The notes beneath the pieces were generated by a model. It searched no databases. It worked only from the letters and a program-made list of their open reading frames with translations, and had not been told where the DNA came from. From Mya arenaria (lineage: Eukaryota > Mollusca > Bivalvia > Myida > Myidae), in contig NC_069130.1 in assembly GCF_026914265.1 (NCBI RefSeq), positions 3,618,001 through 3,682,000 on the forward strand: 64,000 nt of DNA, in the 5' to 3' direction. Every line of letters starts with the position of its first letter. Positions within the stretch are counted from its first letter, which is position 1. Positions 33,915 through 48,000 of this stretch are shown here, one piece after another. The translations under genes and the position numbers were made by a program.

Positions 33915-35663
33915 GTTAGCACATTCAAATCGATGTATGACATGTTTTATGAATGAATGTTTTTTTTTACCGACTTTAAATTAATTTTGATGGCATGCAA
34001 TATTCGGATTTTTTGTTTGTTTGAGATATTGTCTTGAAATTATTTGAAAAGGGTCAGAGATCACAAAGCAATGAACCATTATAAAATTTATTACCACCAA
34101 GAGAGCATTGTCATGACGATTCCATCGAAATATTTGAAACTTAAGCATGATTCAGATATATAAGATGTCACATATGCAGAGAAAGATTCAAATGAATATA
34201 CTTATGAATGGTCGTGGATTATATGTAGACAAACAGTGATAATGCTTTCAAAATGGCATATTTTTAATAAGCTTAATTGTTTACACACCACTGCTACACA
34301 TCTAGTACCATTTATAAAGGAAGTGAAGATAATTATATCCACAGTATATAATGACATATGGAAAATATAGACATGCATTGATGATTCCTACAAGTATAAA
34401 TGTAATCGTCCGTACATCTTTTTTATCTGGTTTTACGTAAACACAAAAAAATATTGTCAATGAGTCGATAAAGTAACCTATTCCTGCCTGTCGACTTGTT
34501 TTTTTATCGACTCAGTTAGTCGAACATGCTACGTCGTCTTCATTTGGTAAAGTTTATATGAAATAATTGTGTTCGATAAACCTTTTTGATATTTATAAGT
34601 CGACAGAATTACACAAAGCGTTTTATAATCAATCGCATCGACATTAAAGAATTCAAAATGACGTCTTCATCACATACGACATAAGTTCTTATAGGTTTTA
34701 CAGAATATACAATTTATACATGTAAAATGTGACACCAGAGCCATTGGAAATGGCATCTTGGGCAGAACTGACAATGGTTAAAGGGTTGAAAGGAAACAAA
34801 GCGCAAATAATTATATAAACCCAACAAATGTGCACTTCAGTATGTGTTTATCTACAGAGCTTTAGAATAATTATATTACATTAATGAATGTGTCTGCATT
34901 TACATGGGAATATGTATGTATATCAATCGAAAGGATTGTTTTAATACAACTCTCAATAACAATGGATGTGACTTAAGGCAACATACACACAGCTTAACTT
35001 GTCAATGCATAAACCATTGGCGATAATGCTACATTTTGATGCATGGGGATCCCATATAATTTTGGTATTATTTTAAAGGGTACTCCTGACAGATAATTAA
35101 TGAGTAAAAATGACCTATGTCCAACAATTATTATTTGTATACTGGTTGTCGTTTCATTATATTTTTTCTCTTAATATTTACCACTTCCAATGGATGCCTA
35201 AATAATATTTGGTCACTATGAATAGACAGATATACGTTATTATAAACCATATTTTAAAAGATAAAAGCCAAGTTGAATGTCGTTATTTAACACAATAATT
35301 TGAATGGACAAATTAGAATTGCAGCCTTATCACCAGTCCAAGATTTCGGATATATATATTTCTGCCACCTCAGAACAGTAGATTCAAACATTTGTCCATG
35401 CGTGAAATTCTTATCTTCCCAACGGGCAAAGATAAACAAGTACCCGTATGGAACTCTTTTTTATTGCCTTCACTTTGCTGCATCCAGAACTATTTAAAGA
35501 ACGATTTGACTATTAACATAATCTGAATCACTGCGCGAATATCTATGACAACCAGGAATTGTCATATATCTATGCGCACATTATTTTCACTACGCACAAA
35601 AAAGTTCCAGCGATAAAATACATTTTTACATTATTTTGTTTAACTGCGGTGAGAGAGAAAAAC

Positions 35664-35806
35664 ATCTACCATAGTCGCTCGTGTAAGATAGGTTCATACC
35701 AACCCTCGTACAGGGTGTTCTGCGGAAACAGGTAAACCTCGTTTCCGCAAAAGACCCTACGCTCGGGTTGGGCTGAACCCATCTTACACTATCGGCCATG
35801 GAAGAT
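35664..35806. repeat. Imperfect palindrome inside the foldback core
   Basis: Arms of about 65 bases (CTACCATAGTCG, GTGTAAGATAGGTTCA, then TGCGGAAAC) are mirrored by GTTTCCGCA, then TGAACCCATCTTACACTATC and GGCCATGGAAG, around a centre at about 35735 (AGGTAAACCTC). It may be a nested MITE or a functional secondary structure of the element. Confidence 0.65.
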
Positions 35807-36025
35807 ACTAATAGGCTACATAATGTGATTCTTGAGAAAAAATAAACTTGAATGCTTCTACACTTGACAAAAAATAGCGTGAGACGGTGTCCAAGTGTGC
35901 AGGTCGTGTGGTAATGGACCTAGCTGTCCGACCAGCCCGTCATACCACACGTTTCCAAAGGTTTCTGATTGAAGTACTGCACAATAGTGCGTCTCTCTGT
36001 GCATCGTGACTCCTGCAAGTTGATT

Positions 36026-37085
36026 CACGACTTTCACTTTTGAATGTCCAATGTCGTGACAGCACAACATTCGATTTTGAATGTCCAAGGTCGTGCTAGC
36101 ACGACTTTCACTTTTGAATGACCAATGTCCAATGTCGTGCCAGTACAACATTCGATTTTGAATGTCCAATGTCCAATGTCGTGCTAGCACGACTTTCACT
36201 TTTGAATGTTCAATGTCCAATGTCGTGCCAGCACAACATTCTTTTTTGAATGTCCAATGTCCAATGTCGTGCTAGCACGACTTTCACTTTTGAATGTCCA
36301 ATGTCCAATGTCGTGCCAGCACAACATTCGATTTTGAATGTCCAATGTCCAATGTCGTGCTAGCACGACTTTCACTTTTGAATGTCCAATGTCCAATGTC
36401 CTGCCAGCACAACATTCGATTTTGAATGTCCAATGTCCAATGTCGTGCTAGCACGACTTTCACTTTTGAATGTCCAATGTCCAATGTCGTGCCAGCACAA
36501 CATTCGATTTTGAATGTCCAATGTCCAATGTCGTGCTAGCACGACTTTCATTTTTGAATGTCCAATATCGTGCCAGCACAACATTCGATTTTGAATGTCC
36601 AATGTCCAATGTCGTGCTAGCACGACTTTCACTTTTGAATGTCCAATGTCCAATGTCGTGCCAGCACAACATTCGGTTTTGAATGTCCAATGTCCAATGT
36701 CGTGCTAGCACGACTTTCACTTTTGAATGTCCAATGTCCAATGTCGTGCCAGCACAACATTCGATTTTGAATGTCTAATGTCGTGCTAGCACGGCTCTTA
36801 CTTTTGAATGTCCAATGTCCAATGTCGTGCCAGCACAACATTCGATTTTGAATGTCCAATGTCCAATGTCGTGCTAGCACGACTTTCACTTTTGAATGTC
36901 CAATGTCCAATGTCGTGCCAGCACAACATTCAATTTTGAATGTCCAATGTCCAATGTCGTGCTAGCACGACTTTCACTTTTGAATGTCCAATGTCGTGCC
37001 AGCACAACATTCGATTTTGAATGTCCAATGTCCAATGTCGTGCCAGCACAACATTCGATTTTGAATGTCCAATGTCCAATGTCGT
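36026..37085 (-). repeat. Right satellite arm, inverted 44/88-bp repeats
   Basis: The same two 44-bp variants as the left arm are present as reverse complement (GTCGTGCTAGCACGACTTTC, GTGCCAGCACAACATTCGAT). It is shorter than the left arm, so the arms have changed copy number since insertion or through unequal exchange. Confidence 0.95.
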
Positions 37086-39000
37086 ATGTTTAGCTAACTT
37101 CACACAGCTGAATTATATTGCAATCAAAGTTAGACAAGTATTGGAGTCTTAATGAAGCATATCTCAGCGAGTTCTCTCGGGTTCTCTGTCGGATAGACTG
37201 GTTCAGTTAATACGATCATCGATCTGATTTGAATGATCGAATTCCTGTGATAACAATAACATCGTAAAGACAATCTTCGTGACTTGTAACTCGCTAATTA
37301 GGAAAGGCGACTTGAAAACAACCTGGAAGCCTGAATTACCGCGCGTCACGCGATGTAACGGAGTTGATTGGTGATATATAGCATTCTCTAGAGGGAACTC
37401 CGACATGCTTGAATAATTTATTTTACGTAAAGTAATCAATCACGAACTACATCTATGAAGGTGTGCTTACACGCAGCTAGATGCTAGATGCTAACACCAT
37501 GCGAGTAATATCGCAGTATTTAATGCAAATGAGTATTTAAGGTAGTTGATTGTTACAAACCTTGTAGCACCCGTGCCTTTGTGAGCACAAAATACATGTA
37601 TCAAAAGTATAAACAGCAGTTTAGATTTGAAGATCATGTTAAGACTATATGCAACATTCTAAAGGCTTCACATCTTTACTGATGGGAAAAAGGCATTCGC
37701 AGAGCATTTATTGCGGGACATACAGTTTATTTTCAATTATTTGATATGTACGTAGTATTCACTCCTTTCAAGGTTAAATCGAAATATTTTCTAATTTGAT
37801 CTGCGACTTTCATCACGGCTTTGTTAAAGCCGACTAGATTTCAGACGAACGCAAATGAAGAGTCGTCCTCATTAGTAAATGCAAAGTGCGTATATTATCT
37901 CTTATACTCCGTGGTCACGTAAAAGTAAAATACGGAATTTTAAGTGATGGACAAGCTGGCACTTTTGAAGGCTATTTAGACCTGGTAAGTCAAACTATAA
38001 TACTGGAAGGCTAAAAAATAGCGGTGCACTGTTATATATACCTGTGCAGCTCTATTTGTTATCCAAGGGGTAGAGGTCAAGAGTCCCTACATTGATATAA
38101 CAAGTATTAATTCAATGACCACATATATGAGTTGTGACGTAATACGTTAAAAAACGTTAAAGTTAAGATATAATTAAGATTTAATTAAATGGATATGTGT
38201 CTACATACTGTATGTTCAGTAATGTAGGGCATATTTGATTGTCATTTGAATATGGAAGTGGTTGACAGTCGACCTGGTACAAATGTACAAAATGGTCATG
38301 TTAATAACAAAAACGTGTATTCCTTGGGTTGTAAAGCTGTCATATTTATACAAAAAAGTAGTACTTAAGAGAGATGATTTTGGATGAAAAACAGAGGGGT
38401 GAGGGAAGGCAAGGAAAGCGGCCTTGGGTCCTTAATGGACGGCAGTTAGGATGCGGGATTACCTTAAATGTCATGCTGTACTTAGACTTGATTATTATAC
38501 TTAGAAAGAACGTGGAACAATAAAGAACTGACATTCGAACGGTTGTTGTTTAATAGCTTAAATACTTCCAACAAGTTAAGTGAACAGTAAGCATTACGTG
38601 ACAGAGTGTTAGATTAGTTTACAAGTGTATCTGGTGGGTTACTTAGCATACAAATACGCGAGTAGTTTGTATTCGGGTAACAGATTGCCTTTTGCTATGA
38701 TCATTTTCATTCGGTCCAACTCGTGACTTACCTACACCTATATTAAGGCACACGAGTGGTTAATTCTGATTCTACACCGAACAAAACTGCATTTAACTTC
38801 CACGGCAAACATTAAAGGTGTTTAAGCATAAACAAATTTTGCCAATGGAAACCATGTTAAGAGCAAAAGCCATCGCAAAGTAATAGATGCAAAAACTCGA
38901 TAATTATTCAGCTAAAATAGGTCCAAGATCGCTATATTTTTACTAAAACACAGTTTCAGGTCCTGCAGTTTTCTATTTTTACTTTTGAAACAACAATGCT

Positions 39001-42000
39001 TTGTCCCTGCAGTTTCATGATTGAATTGTTATACTAGAATGGTTTACTATTGGGCTTGTCCCTGCAGTTTCATGATTGAATTGTTATACTAGAATGGTTT
39101 ACTATTGGGCTTGTCCCTCAAGTTTCATGATTGAATTGTTATACTAGAATGGTTTACTATTGGGCTTGTCTCTCGAGTTTCATGATTGAATTGTTATAAT
39201 AGAATGGTTTACTATTGGGCTTGTCCCTGCAGTTTCATGATTGAATTGTTATACTAGAATGGTTTACTATTGGGCTTGTCTCTCGAGTTTCATGATTGAA
39301 TTGTTATACTAGAATGGTTTACTATTGGGCTTGTTCCTGCAGTTTCATGATTGAATTGTTTTACTAGAATGGTTTACTATTGGGCTTGTTCCTGCAGTTT
39401 CATGATTGAATTGTTTTACTAGAATGGTTTACTATTGGGCTTGTCCCTCAAGTTTCATGATTGAATTGTTATACTAGAATGGTTTACTATTGGGCTTGTC
39501 TCTCGAGTTTCATGATTGAATTGTTATACTAGAATGGTTTACTATTGGGGTTGTCCCTCAAGTTTCATGATTGAATTGTTATACTAGAATGGTTTACTAT
39601 TGGGCTTGTCTCTCGAGTTTCATGATTGAATTGTTATAATAGAATGGTTTACTATTGGGCTTGTCTCTCGAGTTTCATGATTGAATTGTTATACTAGAAT
39701 GGTTTACTATTGGGCTTGTCTCTCGAGTTTCATGATTGAATTGTTATACTAGAATGGTTTACTATTGGGCTTGTCTCTCGAGTTTCATGATTGAATTGTT
39801 ATACCAGAATGGTTTACTATTGGGCTTGTCTCTCGAGTTTCATGATTGAATTGTTATAATAGAATGGTTTACTATTGGGCTTGTCTCTCAAGTTTCATGA
39901 TTGAATTGTTATACTAGAATGGTTTACTATTGGGCTTGTCTCTCGAGTTTCATGATTGAATTGTTATACTAGAATGGTTTACTATTGGGCTTGTCCCTGC
40001 AGTTTCATGATTGAATTGTTATACTAGAATGGTTTACTATTGGGCTTGTCCCTGCAGTTTCATGATTGAATTGTTATACTAGAATGGTTTACTATTGGGC
40101 TTGTCCCTCGAGTTTCATGATTGAATTGTTATACTAGAATGGTTTACTATTGGGCTTGTCTCTCGAGTTTCATGATTGAATTGTTATACTAGAATGGTTT
40201 ACTATTGGGCTTGTCTCTCGAGTTTCCTGATTGAATTGTTATACTAGAATGGTTTACTATTGGGCTTGTCCCTGCAGTTTCATGATTGAATTGTTATACT
40301 AGAATGGTTTACTATTGGGCTTGTCCCTCGAGTTTCATGATTGAATTGTTATACTAGAATGGTTTACTATTGGGCTTGTCTCTCGAGTTTCATGATTGAA
40401 TTGTTATACTAGAATGGTTTACTATTGGGGTTGTCCCTGCAGTTTCATGATTGAATTGTTATACTAGAATGGTTTACTATTGGGCTTGTCTCTCGAGTTT
40501 CATGATTGAATTGTTATACTAGAATGGTTTACTATTGGGCTTGTCTCTCGAGTTTCATGATTGAATTGTTATACTAGAATGGTTTACTATTGGGCTTGTC
40601 CCTGCAGTTTCATGATTGAATTGTTATACTAGAATGGTTTACTATTGGGCTTGTCCCTGCAGTTTCATGATTGAATTGTTATACTAGAATGGTTTACTAT
40701 TGGGCTTGTCCCTCAAGTTTCATGATTGAATTGTTATACTAGAATGGTTTACTATTGGGCTTGTCTCTCGAGTTTCATGATTGAATTGTTATACTAGAAT
40801 GGTTTACTATTGGGCTTGTCTCTCGAGTTTCATGATTGAATTGTTATACTAGAATGGTTTACTATTGGGCTTGTCTCTCGAGTTTCATGATTGAATTGTT
40901 ATACCAGAATGGTTTACTATTGGGCTTGTCCCTCGAGTTTCATGATTGAATTGTTATACTAGAATGGTTTACTATTGGGCTTGTTCCTGCAGTTTCATGA
41001 TTGAATTGTTATACTAGAATGGTTTACTATTGGGCTTGTCTCTCGAGTTTCATGATTGAATTGTTATACTAGAATGGTTTACTATTGGGCTTGTCCCTGC
41101 AGTTTCATGATTGAATTGTTATACTAGAATGGTTTACTATTGGGCTTGTCCCTCAAGTTTCATGATTGAATTGTTATACTAGAATGGTTTACTATTGGGC
41201 TTGTCTCTCGAGTTTCATGATTGAATTGTTATACTAGAATGGTTTACTATTGGGGTTGTCCCTCAAGTTTCATGATTGAATTGTTATACTAGAATGGTTT
41301 ACTATTGGGCTTGTCTCTCGAGTTTCATGATTGAATTGTTATAATAGAATGGTTTACTATTGGGCTTGTCTCTCGAGTTTCATGATTGAATTGTTATACT
41401 AGAATGGTTTACTATTGGGCTTGTCTCTCGAGTTTCATGATTGAATTGTTATACTAGAATGGTTTACTATTGGGCTTGTCTCTCGAGTTTCATGATTGAA
41501 TTGTTATACCAGAATGGTTTACTATTGGGCTTGTCTCTCGAGTTTCATGATTGAATTGTTATAATAGAATGGTTTACTATTGGGCTTGTCTCTCAAGTTT
41601 CATGATTGAATTGTTATACTAGAATGGTTTACTATTGGGCTTGTCTCTCGAGTTTCATGATTGAATTGTTATACTAGAATGGTTTACTATTGGGCTTGTC
41701 CCTGCAGTTTCATGATTGAATTGTTATACTAGAATGGTTTACTATTGGGCTTGTCCCTGCAGTTTCATGATTGAATTGTTATACTAGAATGGTTTACTAT
41801 TGGGCTTGTCCCTCGAGTTTCATGATTGAATTGTTATACTAGAATGGTTTACTATTGGGCTTGTCTCTCGAGTTTCATGATTGAATTGTTATACTAGAAT
41901 GGTTTACTATTGGGCTTGTCTCTCGAGTTTCCTGATTGAATTGTTATACTAGAATGGTTTACTATTGGGCTTGTCCCTGCAGTTTCATGATTGAATTGTT

Positions 42001-45000
42001 ATACTAGAATGGTTTACTATTGGGCTTGTCCCTCGAGTTTCATGATTGAATTGTTATACTAGAATGGTTTACTATTGGGCTTGTCTCTCGAGTTTCATGA
42101 TTGAATTGTTATACTAGAATGGTTTACTATTGGGGTTGTCCCTGCAGTTTCATGATTGAATTGTTATACTAGAATGGTTTACTATTGGGCTTGTCCCTCG
42201 AGTTTCATGATTGAATTGTTATACTAGAATGGTTTACTATTGGGCTTGTCTCTCGAGTTTCATGATTGAATTGTTATACTAGAATGGTTTACTATTGGGC
42301 TTGTCCCTGCAGTTTCATGATTGAATTGTTATACTAGAATGGTTTACTATTGGGCTTGTCCCTGCAGTTTCATGATTGAATTGTTATACTAGAATGGTTT
42401 ACTATTGGGCTTGTCCCTCAAGTTTCATGATTGAATTGTTATACTAGAATGGTTTACTATTGGGCTTGTCTCTCGAGTTTCATGATTGAATTGTTATACT
42501 AGAATGGTTTACTATTGGGCTTGTCTCTCGAGTTTCATGATTGAATTGTTATACTAGAATGGTTTACTATTGGGCTTGTCTCTCGAGTTTCATGATTGAA
42601 TTGTTATACCAGAATGGTTTACTATTGGGCTTGTCCCTCGAGTTTCATGATTGAATTGTTATACTAGAATGGTTTACTATTGGGCTTGTTCCTGCAGTTT
42701 CATGATTGAATTGTTATACTAGAATGGTTTACTATTGGGCTTGTCTCTCGAGTTTCATGATTGAATTGTTATACTAGAATGGTTTACTATTGGGCTTGTC
42801 CCTGCAGTTTCATGATTGAATTGTTATACTAGAATGGTTTACTATTGGGCTTGTCTCTCGAGTTTCATGATTGAATTGTTATACTAGAATGGTTTACTAT
42901 TGGGCTTGTCCCTCGAGTTTCATGATTGAATTGTTATACTAGAATGGTTTACTATTGGGGTTGTCCCTGCAGTTTCATGATTGAATTGTTATACTAGAAT
43001 GGTTTACTATTGGGCTTGTCCCTCAAGTTTCATGATTGAATTGTTATACTAGAATGGTTTACTATTGGGCTTGTCCCTCGAGTTTCATGATTGAATTGTT
43101 ATACTAGAATGGTTTACTATTGGGCTTGTCCCTGCAGTTTCATGATTGAATTGTTATACTAGAATGGTTTACTATTGGGCTTGTCTCTCGAGTTTCATGA
43201 TTGAATTGTTATACTAGAATGGTTTACTATTGGGGTTGTCTCTCGAGTTTCATGATTGAATTGTTATACTAGAATGGTTTACTATTGGGCTTGTCCCTGC
43301 AGTTTCATGATTGAATTGTTATACCAGAATGGTTTACTATTGGGCTTGTCCCTGCAGTTTCATGATTGAATTGTTATACTAGAATGGTTTACTATTGGGC
43401 TTGTCTCTCGAGTTTCATGATTGAATTGTTATACTAGAATGGTTTACTATTGGGCTTGTCTCTCGAGTTTCATGATTGAATTGTTATACTAGAATGGTTT
43501 ACTATTGGGCTTGTCTCTCGAGTTTCATGATTGAATTGTTATACTAGAATGGTTTACTATTGGGCTTGTCTCTCGAGTTTCATGATTGAATTGTTATACT
43601 AGAATGGTTTACTATTGGGCTTGTCTCTCGAGTTTCATGATTGAATTGTTATACTAGAATGGTTTACTATTGGGCTTGTCTCTCGAGTTTCATGATTGAA
43701 TTGTTATACTAGAATGGTTTACTATTGGGGTTGTCCCTGCAGTTTCATGATTGAATTGTTATACTAGAATGGTTTACTATTGGGCTTGTCCCTGCAGTTC
43801 ATGATTGAATTGCTATACTAGAATGGTTTACTATTGGGCTTGTCCCTCCAGTTTCATGATTGAATTGTTATACTAGAATGGTTTACTATTGGGCTTGTCT
43901 CTCGAGTTTCATGATTGAATTGTTATACTAGAATGGTTTACTATTGGGCTTGTCTCTCGAGTTTCATGATTGAATTGTTATACTAGAATGGTTTACTATT
44001 GGGCTTGTCCCTCCAGTTTCATGATTGAATTGTTATACTAGAATGGTTTACTATTGGGCTTGTCTCTCGAGTTTCATGATTGAATTGTTATACTAGAATG
44101 GTTTACTATTGGGCTTGTCTCTCGAGTTTCATGATTGAATTGTTATACAAGAATGGTTTTCTATTGGGCTTGTCCCTGCAGTTTTATGATTGAATTGTTA
44201 TACTAGAATGGTTTACTATTGGGCTTGTCCCTGCAGTTTCATGATTGAATTGTTATACTAGAATGGTTTACTATTGGGCTTGTCTCTCGAGTTTCATGAT
44301 TGAATTGTTATACTAGAATGGTTTACTATTGGGCTTGTCTCTCGAGTTTCATGATTGAATTGTTATACTAGAATGGTTTACTATTGGGCTTGTCTCTCGA
44401 GTTTCATGATTTAATTGTTATACTAGAATGGTTTACTATTGGGGTTGTCCCTGCAGTTTCATGATTGAATTGTTATACTAGAATGGTTTACTATTGGGCT
44501 TGTCCCTGCAGTTCATGATTGAATTGCTATACTAGAATGGTTTACTATTGGGCTTGTCCCTCCAGTTTCATGATTGAATTGTTATACTAGAATGGTTTAC
44601 TATTGGGCTTGTCTCTCGAGTTTCATGATTGAATTGTTATACTAGAATGGTTTACTATTGGGCTTGTCTCTCGAGTTTCATGATTGAATTGTTATACTAG
44701 AATGGTTTACTATTGGGCTTGTCTCTCGAGTTTCATGATTGAATTGTTATACTAGAATGGTTTACTATTGGGGTTGTCCCTGCAGTTTCATGATTGAATT
44801 GTTATACTAGAATGGTTTACTATTGGGCTTGTCCCTGCAGTTCATGATTGAATTGCTATACTAGAATGGTTTACTATTGGGCTTGTCCCTCCAGTTTCAT
44901 GATTGAATTGTTATACTAGAATGGTTTACTATTGGGCTTGTCTTTCGAGTTTCATGATTGAATTGTTATACTAGAATGGTTTACTATTGGGCTTGTCCCT

Positions 45001-48000
45001 CGAGTTTCATGATTGAATTGTTATACTAGAATGGTTTAGTATTGGGCTTGTCCCTCCAGTTTCATGATTGAATTGTTATACTAGAATGGTTTACTATTGG
45101 GCTTGTCTCTCGAGTTTCATGATTGAATTGTTATACTAGAATGGTTTACTATTGGGCTTGTCTCTCGAGTTTCATGATTGAATTGTTATACAAGAATGGT
45201 TTTCTATTGGGCTTGTCCCTGCAGTTTTATGATTGAATTGTTATACTAGAATGGTTTACTATTGGGCTTGTCCCTGCAGTTTCATGATTGAATTGTTATA
45301 CTAGAATGGTTTACTATTGGGCTTGTCTCTCGAGTTTCATGATTGAATTGTTATACTAGAATGGTTTACTATTGGGCTTGTCTCTCGAGTTTCATGATTG
45401 AATTGTTATACTAGAATGGTTTACTATTGGGCTTGTCTCTCGAGTTTCATGATTGAATTGTTATACTAGAATGGTTTACTATTGGGGTTGTCCCTGCAGT
45501 TTCATGATTGAATTGTTATACTAGAATGGTTTACTATTGGGCTTGTCCCTGCAGTTCATGATTGAATTGCTATACTAGAATGGTTTACTATTGGGCTTGT
45601 CCCTCCAGTTTCATGATTGAATTGTTATACTAGAATGGTTTACTATTGGGCTTGTCTCTCGAATTTCATGATTGAATTGTTATACTAGAATGGTTTACTA
45701 TTGGGCTTGTCTCTCGAGTTTCATGATTGAATTGTTATACTAGAATGGTTTACTATTGGGCTTGTCTCTCGAGTTTCATGATTGAATTGTTATACTAGAA
45801 TGGTTTACTATTGGGCTTGTCCCTGCAGTTTCATGATTGAATTGTTATACTAGAATGGTTTACTATTGGGCTTGTCTCTCGAGTTTCATGATTGAATTGT
45901 TATACTAGAATGGTTTACTATTGGGCTTGTCTCTCGAGTTTCATGATTGAATTGTTATACTAGAATGGTTTACTATTGGGCTTGTCTCTCGAGTTTCATG
46001 ATTGAATTGTTATACTAGAATGGTTTACTATTGGGGTTGTCCCTGCAGTTTCATGATTGAATTGTTATACTAGAATGGTTTACTATTGGGCTTGTCCCTG
46101 CAGTTCATGATTGAATTGCTATACTAGAATGGTTTACTATTGGGCTTGTCCCTCCAGTTTCATGATTGAATTGTTATACTAGAATGGTTTACTATTGGGC
46201 TTGTCTCTCGAATTTCATGATTGAATTGTTATACTAGAATGGTTTACTATTGGGCTTGTCTCTCGAGTTTCATGATTGAATTGTTATACTAGAATGGTTT
46301 ACTATTGGGCTTGTCTCTCGAGTTTCATGATTGAATTGTTATACTAGAATGGTTTACTATTGGGCTTGTCCCTCCAGTTTCATGATTGAATTGTTATACT
46401 AGAATGGTTTACTATTGGGCTTGTCTCTCGAGTTTCATGATTGAATTGTTATACAAGAATGGTTTACTATTGGGCTTGTCTCTCGAGTTTCATGATTGAA
46501 TTGTTATACTAGAATGGTTTTCTATTGGGCTTGTCCCTGCAGTTTTATGATTGAATTGTTATACTAGAATGGTTTACTATTGGGCTTGTCCCTGCAGTTT
46601 CATGATTGAATTGTTATACTAGAATGGTTTACTATTGGGCTTGTCTCTCGAGTTTCATGATTGAATTGTTATACCAGAATGGTTTACTATTGGGCTTGTC
46701 TCTCGAGTTTCCTGATTGAATTGTTATACTAGAATGGTTTACTATTGGGCTTGTCTCTCGAGTTTCATGATTTAATTGTTATACTAGAATGGTTTACTAT
46801 TGGGGTTGTCCCTGCAGTTTCATGATTGAATTGTTATACTAGAATGGTTTACTATTGGGCTTGTCCCTGCAGTTCATGATTGAATTGCTATACTAGAATG
46901 GTTTACTATTGGGCTTGTCCCTCCAGTTTCATGATTGAATTGTTATACTAGAATGGTTTACTATTGGGCTTGTCTCTCGAGTTTCATGATTGAATTGTTA
47001 TACTAGAATGGTTTACTATTGGGCTTGTCTCTCGAGTTTCATGATTGAATTGTTATACTAGAATGGTTTACTATTGGGCTTGTCCCTCCAGTTTCATGAT
47101 TGAATTGTTATACTAGAATGGTTTACTATTGGGCTTGTCTCTCGAGTTTCATGATTGAATTGTTATACTAGAATGGTTTACTATTGGGCTTGTCTCTCGA
47201 GTTTCATGATTGAATTGTTATACAAGAATGGTTTTCTATTGGGCTTGTCCCTGCAGTTTTATGATTGAATTGTTATACTAGAATGGTTTACTATTGGGCT
47301 TGTCTCTCGAGTTTCATGATTGAATTGTTATACTAGAATGGTTTACTATTGGGCTTGTCTCTCGAGTTTCATGATTGAATTGTTATACTAGAATGGTTTA
47401 CTATTGGGCTTGTCTCTCGAGTTTCATGATTGAATTGTTATACTAGAATGGTTTACTATTGGGCTTGTCTCTCGAGTTTCATGATTGAATTGTTATACTA
47501 GAATGGTTTACTATTGGGCTTGTCTCTCGAGTTTCATGATTGAATTGTTATACTAGAATGGTTTACTATTGGGCTTGTCCCTCCAGTTGCATGATTGAAT
47601 TGTTATACTAGAATGGTTTACTATTGGGCTTGTCTCTCGAGTTTCATGATTGAATTGTTATACTAGAATGGTTTACTATTGGGCTTGTCTCTCGAGTTTC
47701 ATGATTGAATTGTTATACAAGAATGGTTTTCTATTGGGCTTGTCCCTGCAGTTTTATGATTGAATTGTTATACTAGAATGGTTTACTATTGGGCTTGTCC
47801 CTGCAGTTTCATGATTGAATTGTTATACTAGAATGGTTTACTATTGGGCTTGTCTCTCGAGTTTCATGATTGAATTGTTATACTAGAATGGTTTACTATT
47901 GGGCTTGTCTCTCGAGTTTCATGATTGAATTGTTATACTAGAATGGTTTACTATTGGGCTTGTCTCTCGAGTTTCATGATTTAATTGTTATACTAGAATG

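Larger units (their letters stand above)
32209..37109. mobile_element. Foldback DNA transposon with satellite arms and 9-bp TSD
   Basis: A perfect 9-bp target duplication GAATTATAT flanks the element at 32200-32208 and 37110-37118. Ends are inverted: AGCTGTGTGAAGTTAGCTAA at 32209 matches the complement of TTAGCTAACTTCACACAGCT at the right end, and identity runs 29 bases before entering repeats. Arms of about 1.7 kb (left) and 1.1 kb (right) consist of the same 44-bp repeat in opposite orientations. The 2.1-kb core (33915-36025) holds no transposase. Long tandem-repeat arms plus 9-bp duplications are the features of Drosophila FB-type and Mutator-like (MULE) foldback elements; superfamily assignment is inference. 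The clean duplications suggest a fairly young insertion. Confidence 0.85.

Noticed and set aside
32215..33956. Many overlapping frames (up to 164 codons) on both strands through the 44-bp array, and their counterparts at 35858-37093
   Set aside because: They follow from a stop-free 88-bp dimer read three ways; peptide repeats are identical in register with the DNA repeat and occur on both strands.
35858..36220. 120-codon minus-strand frame at the edge of the foldback core
   Set aside because: The first half is satellite read-through; the remaining 60 residues show no transposase motif. Too weak to call a gene.
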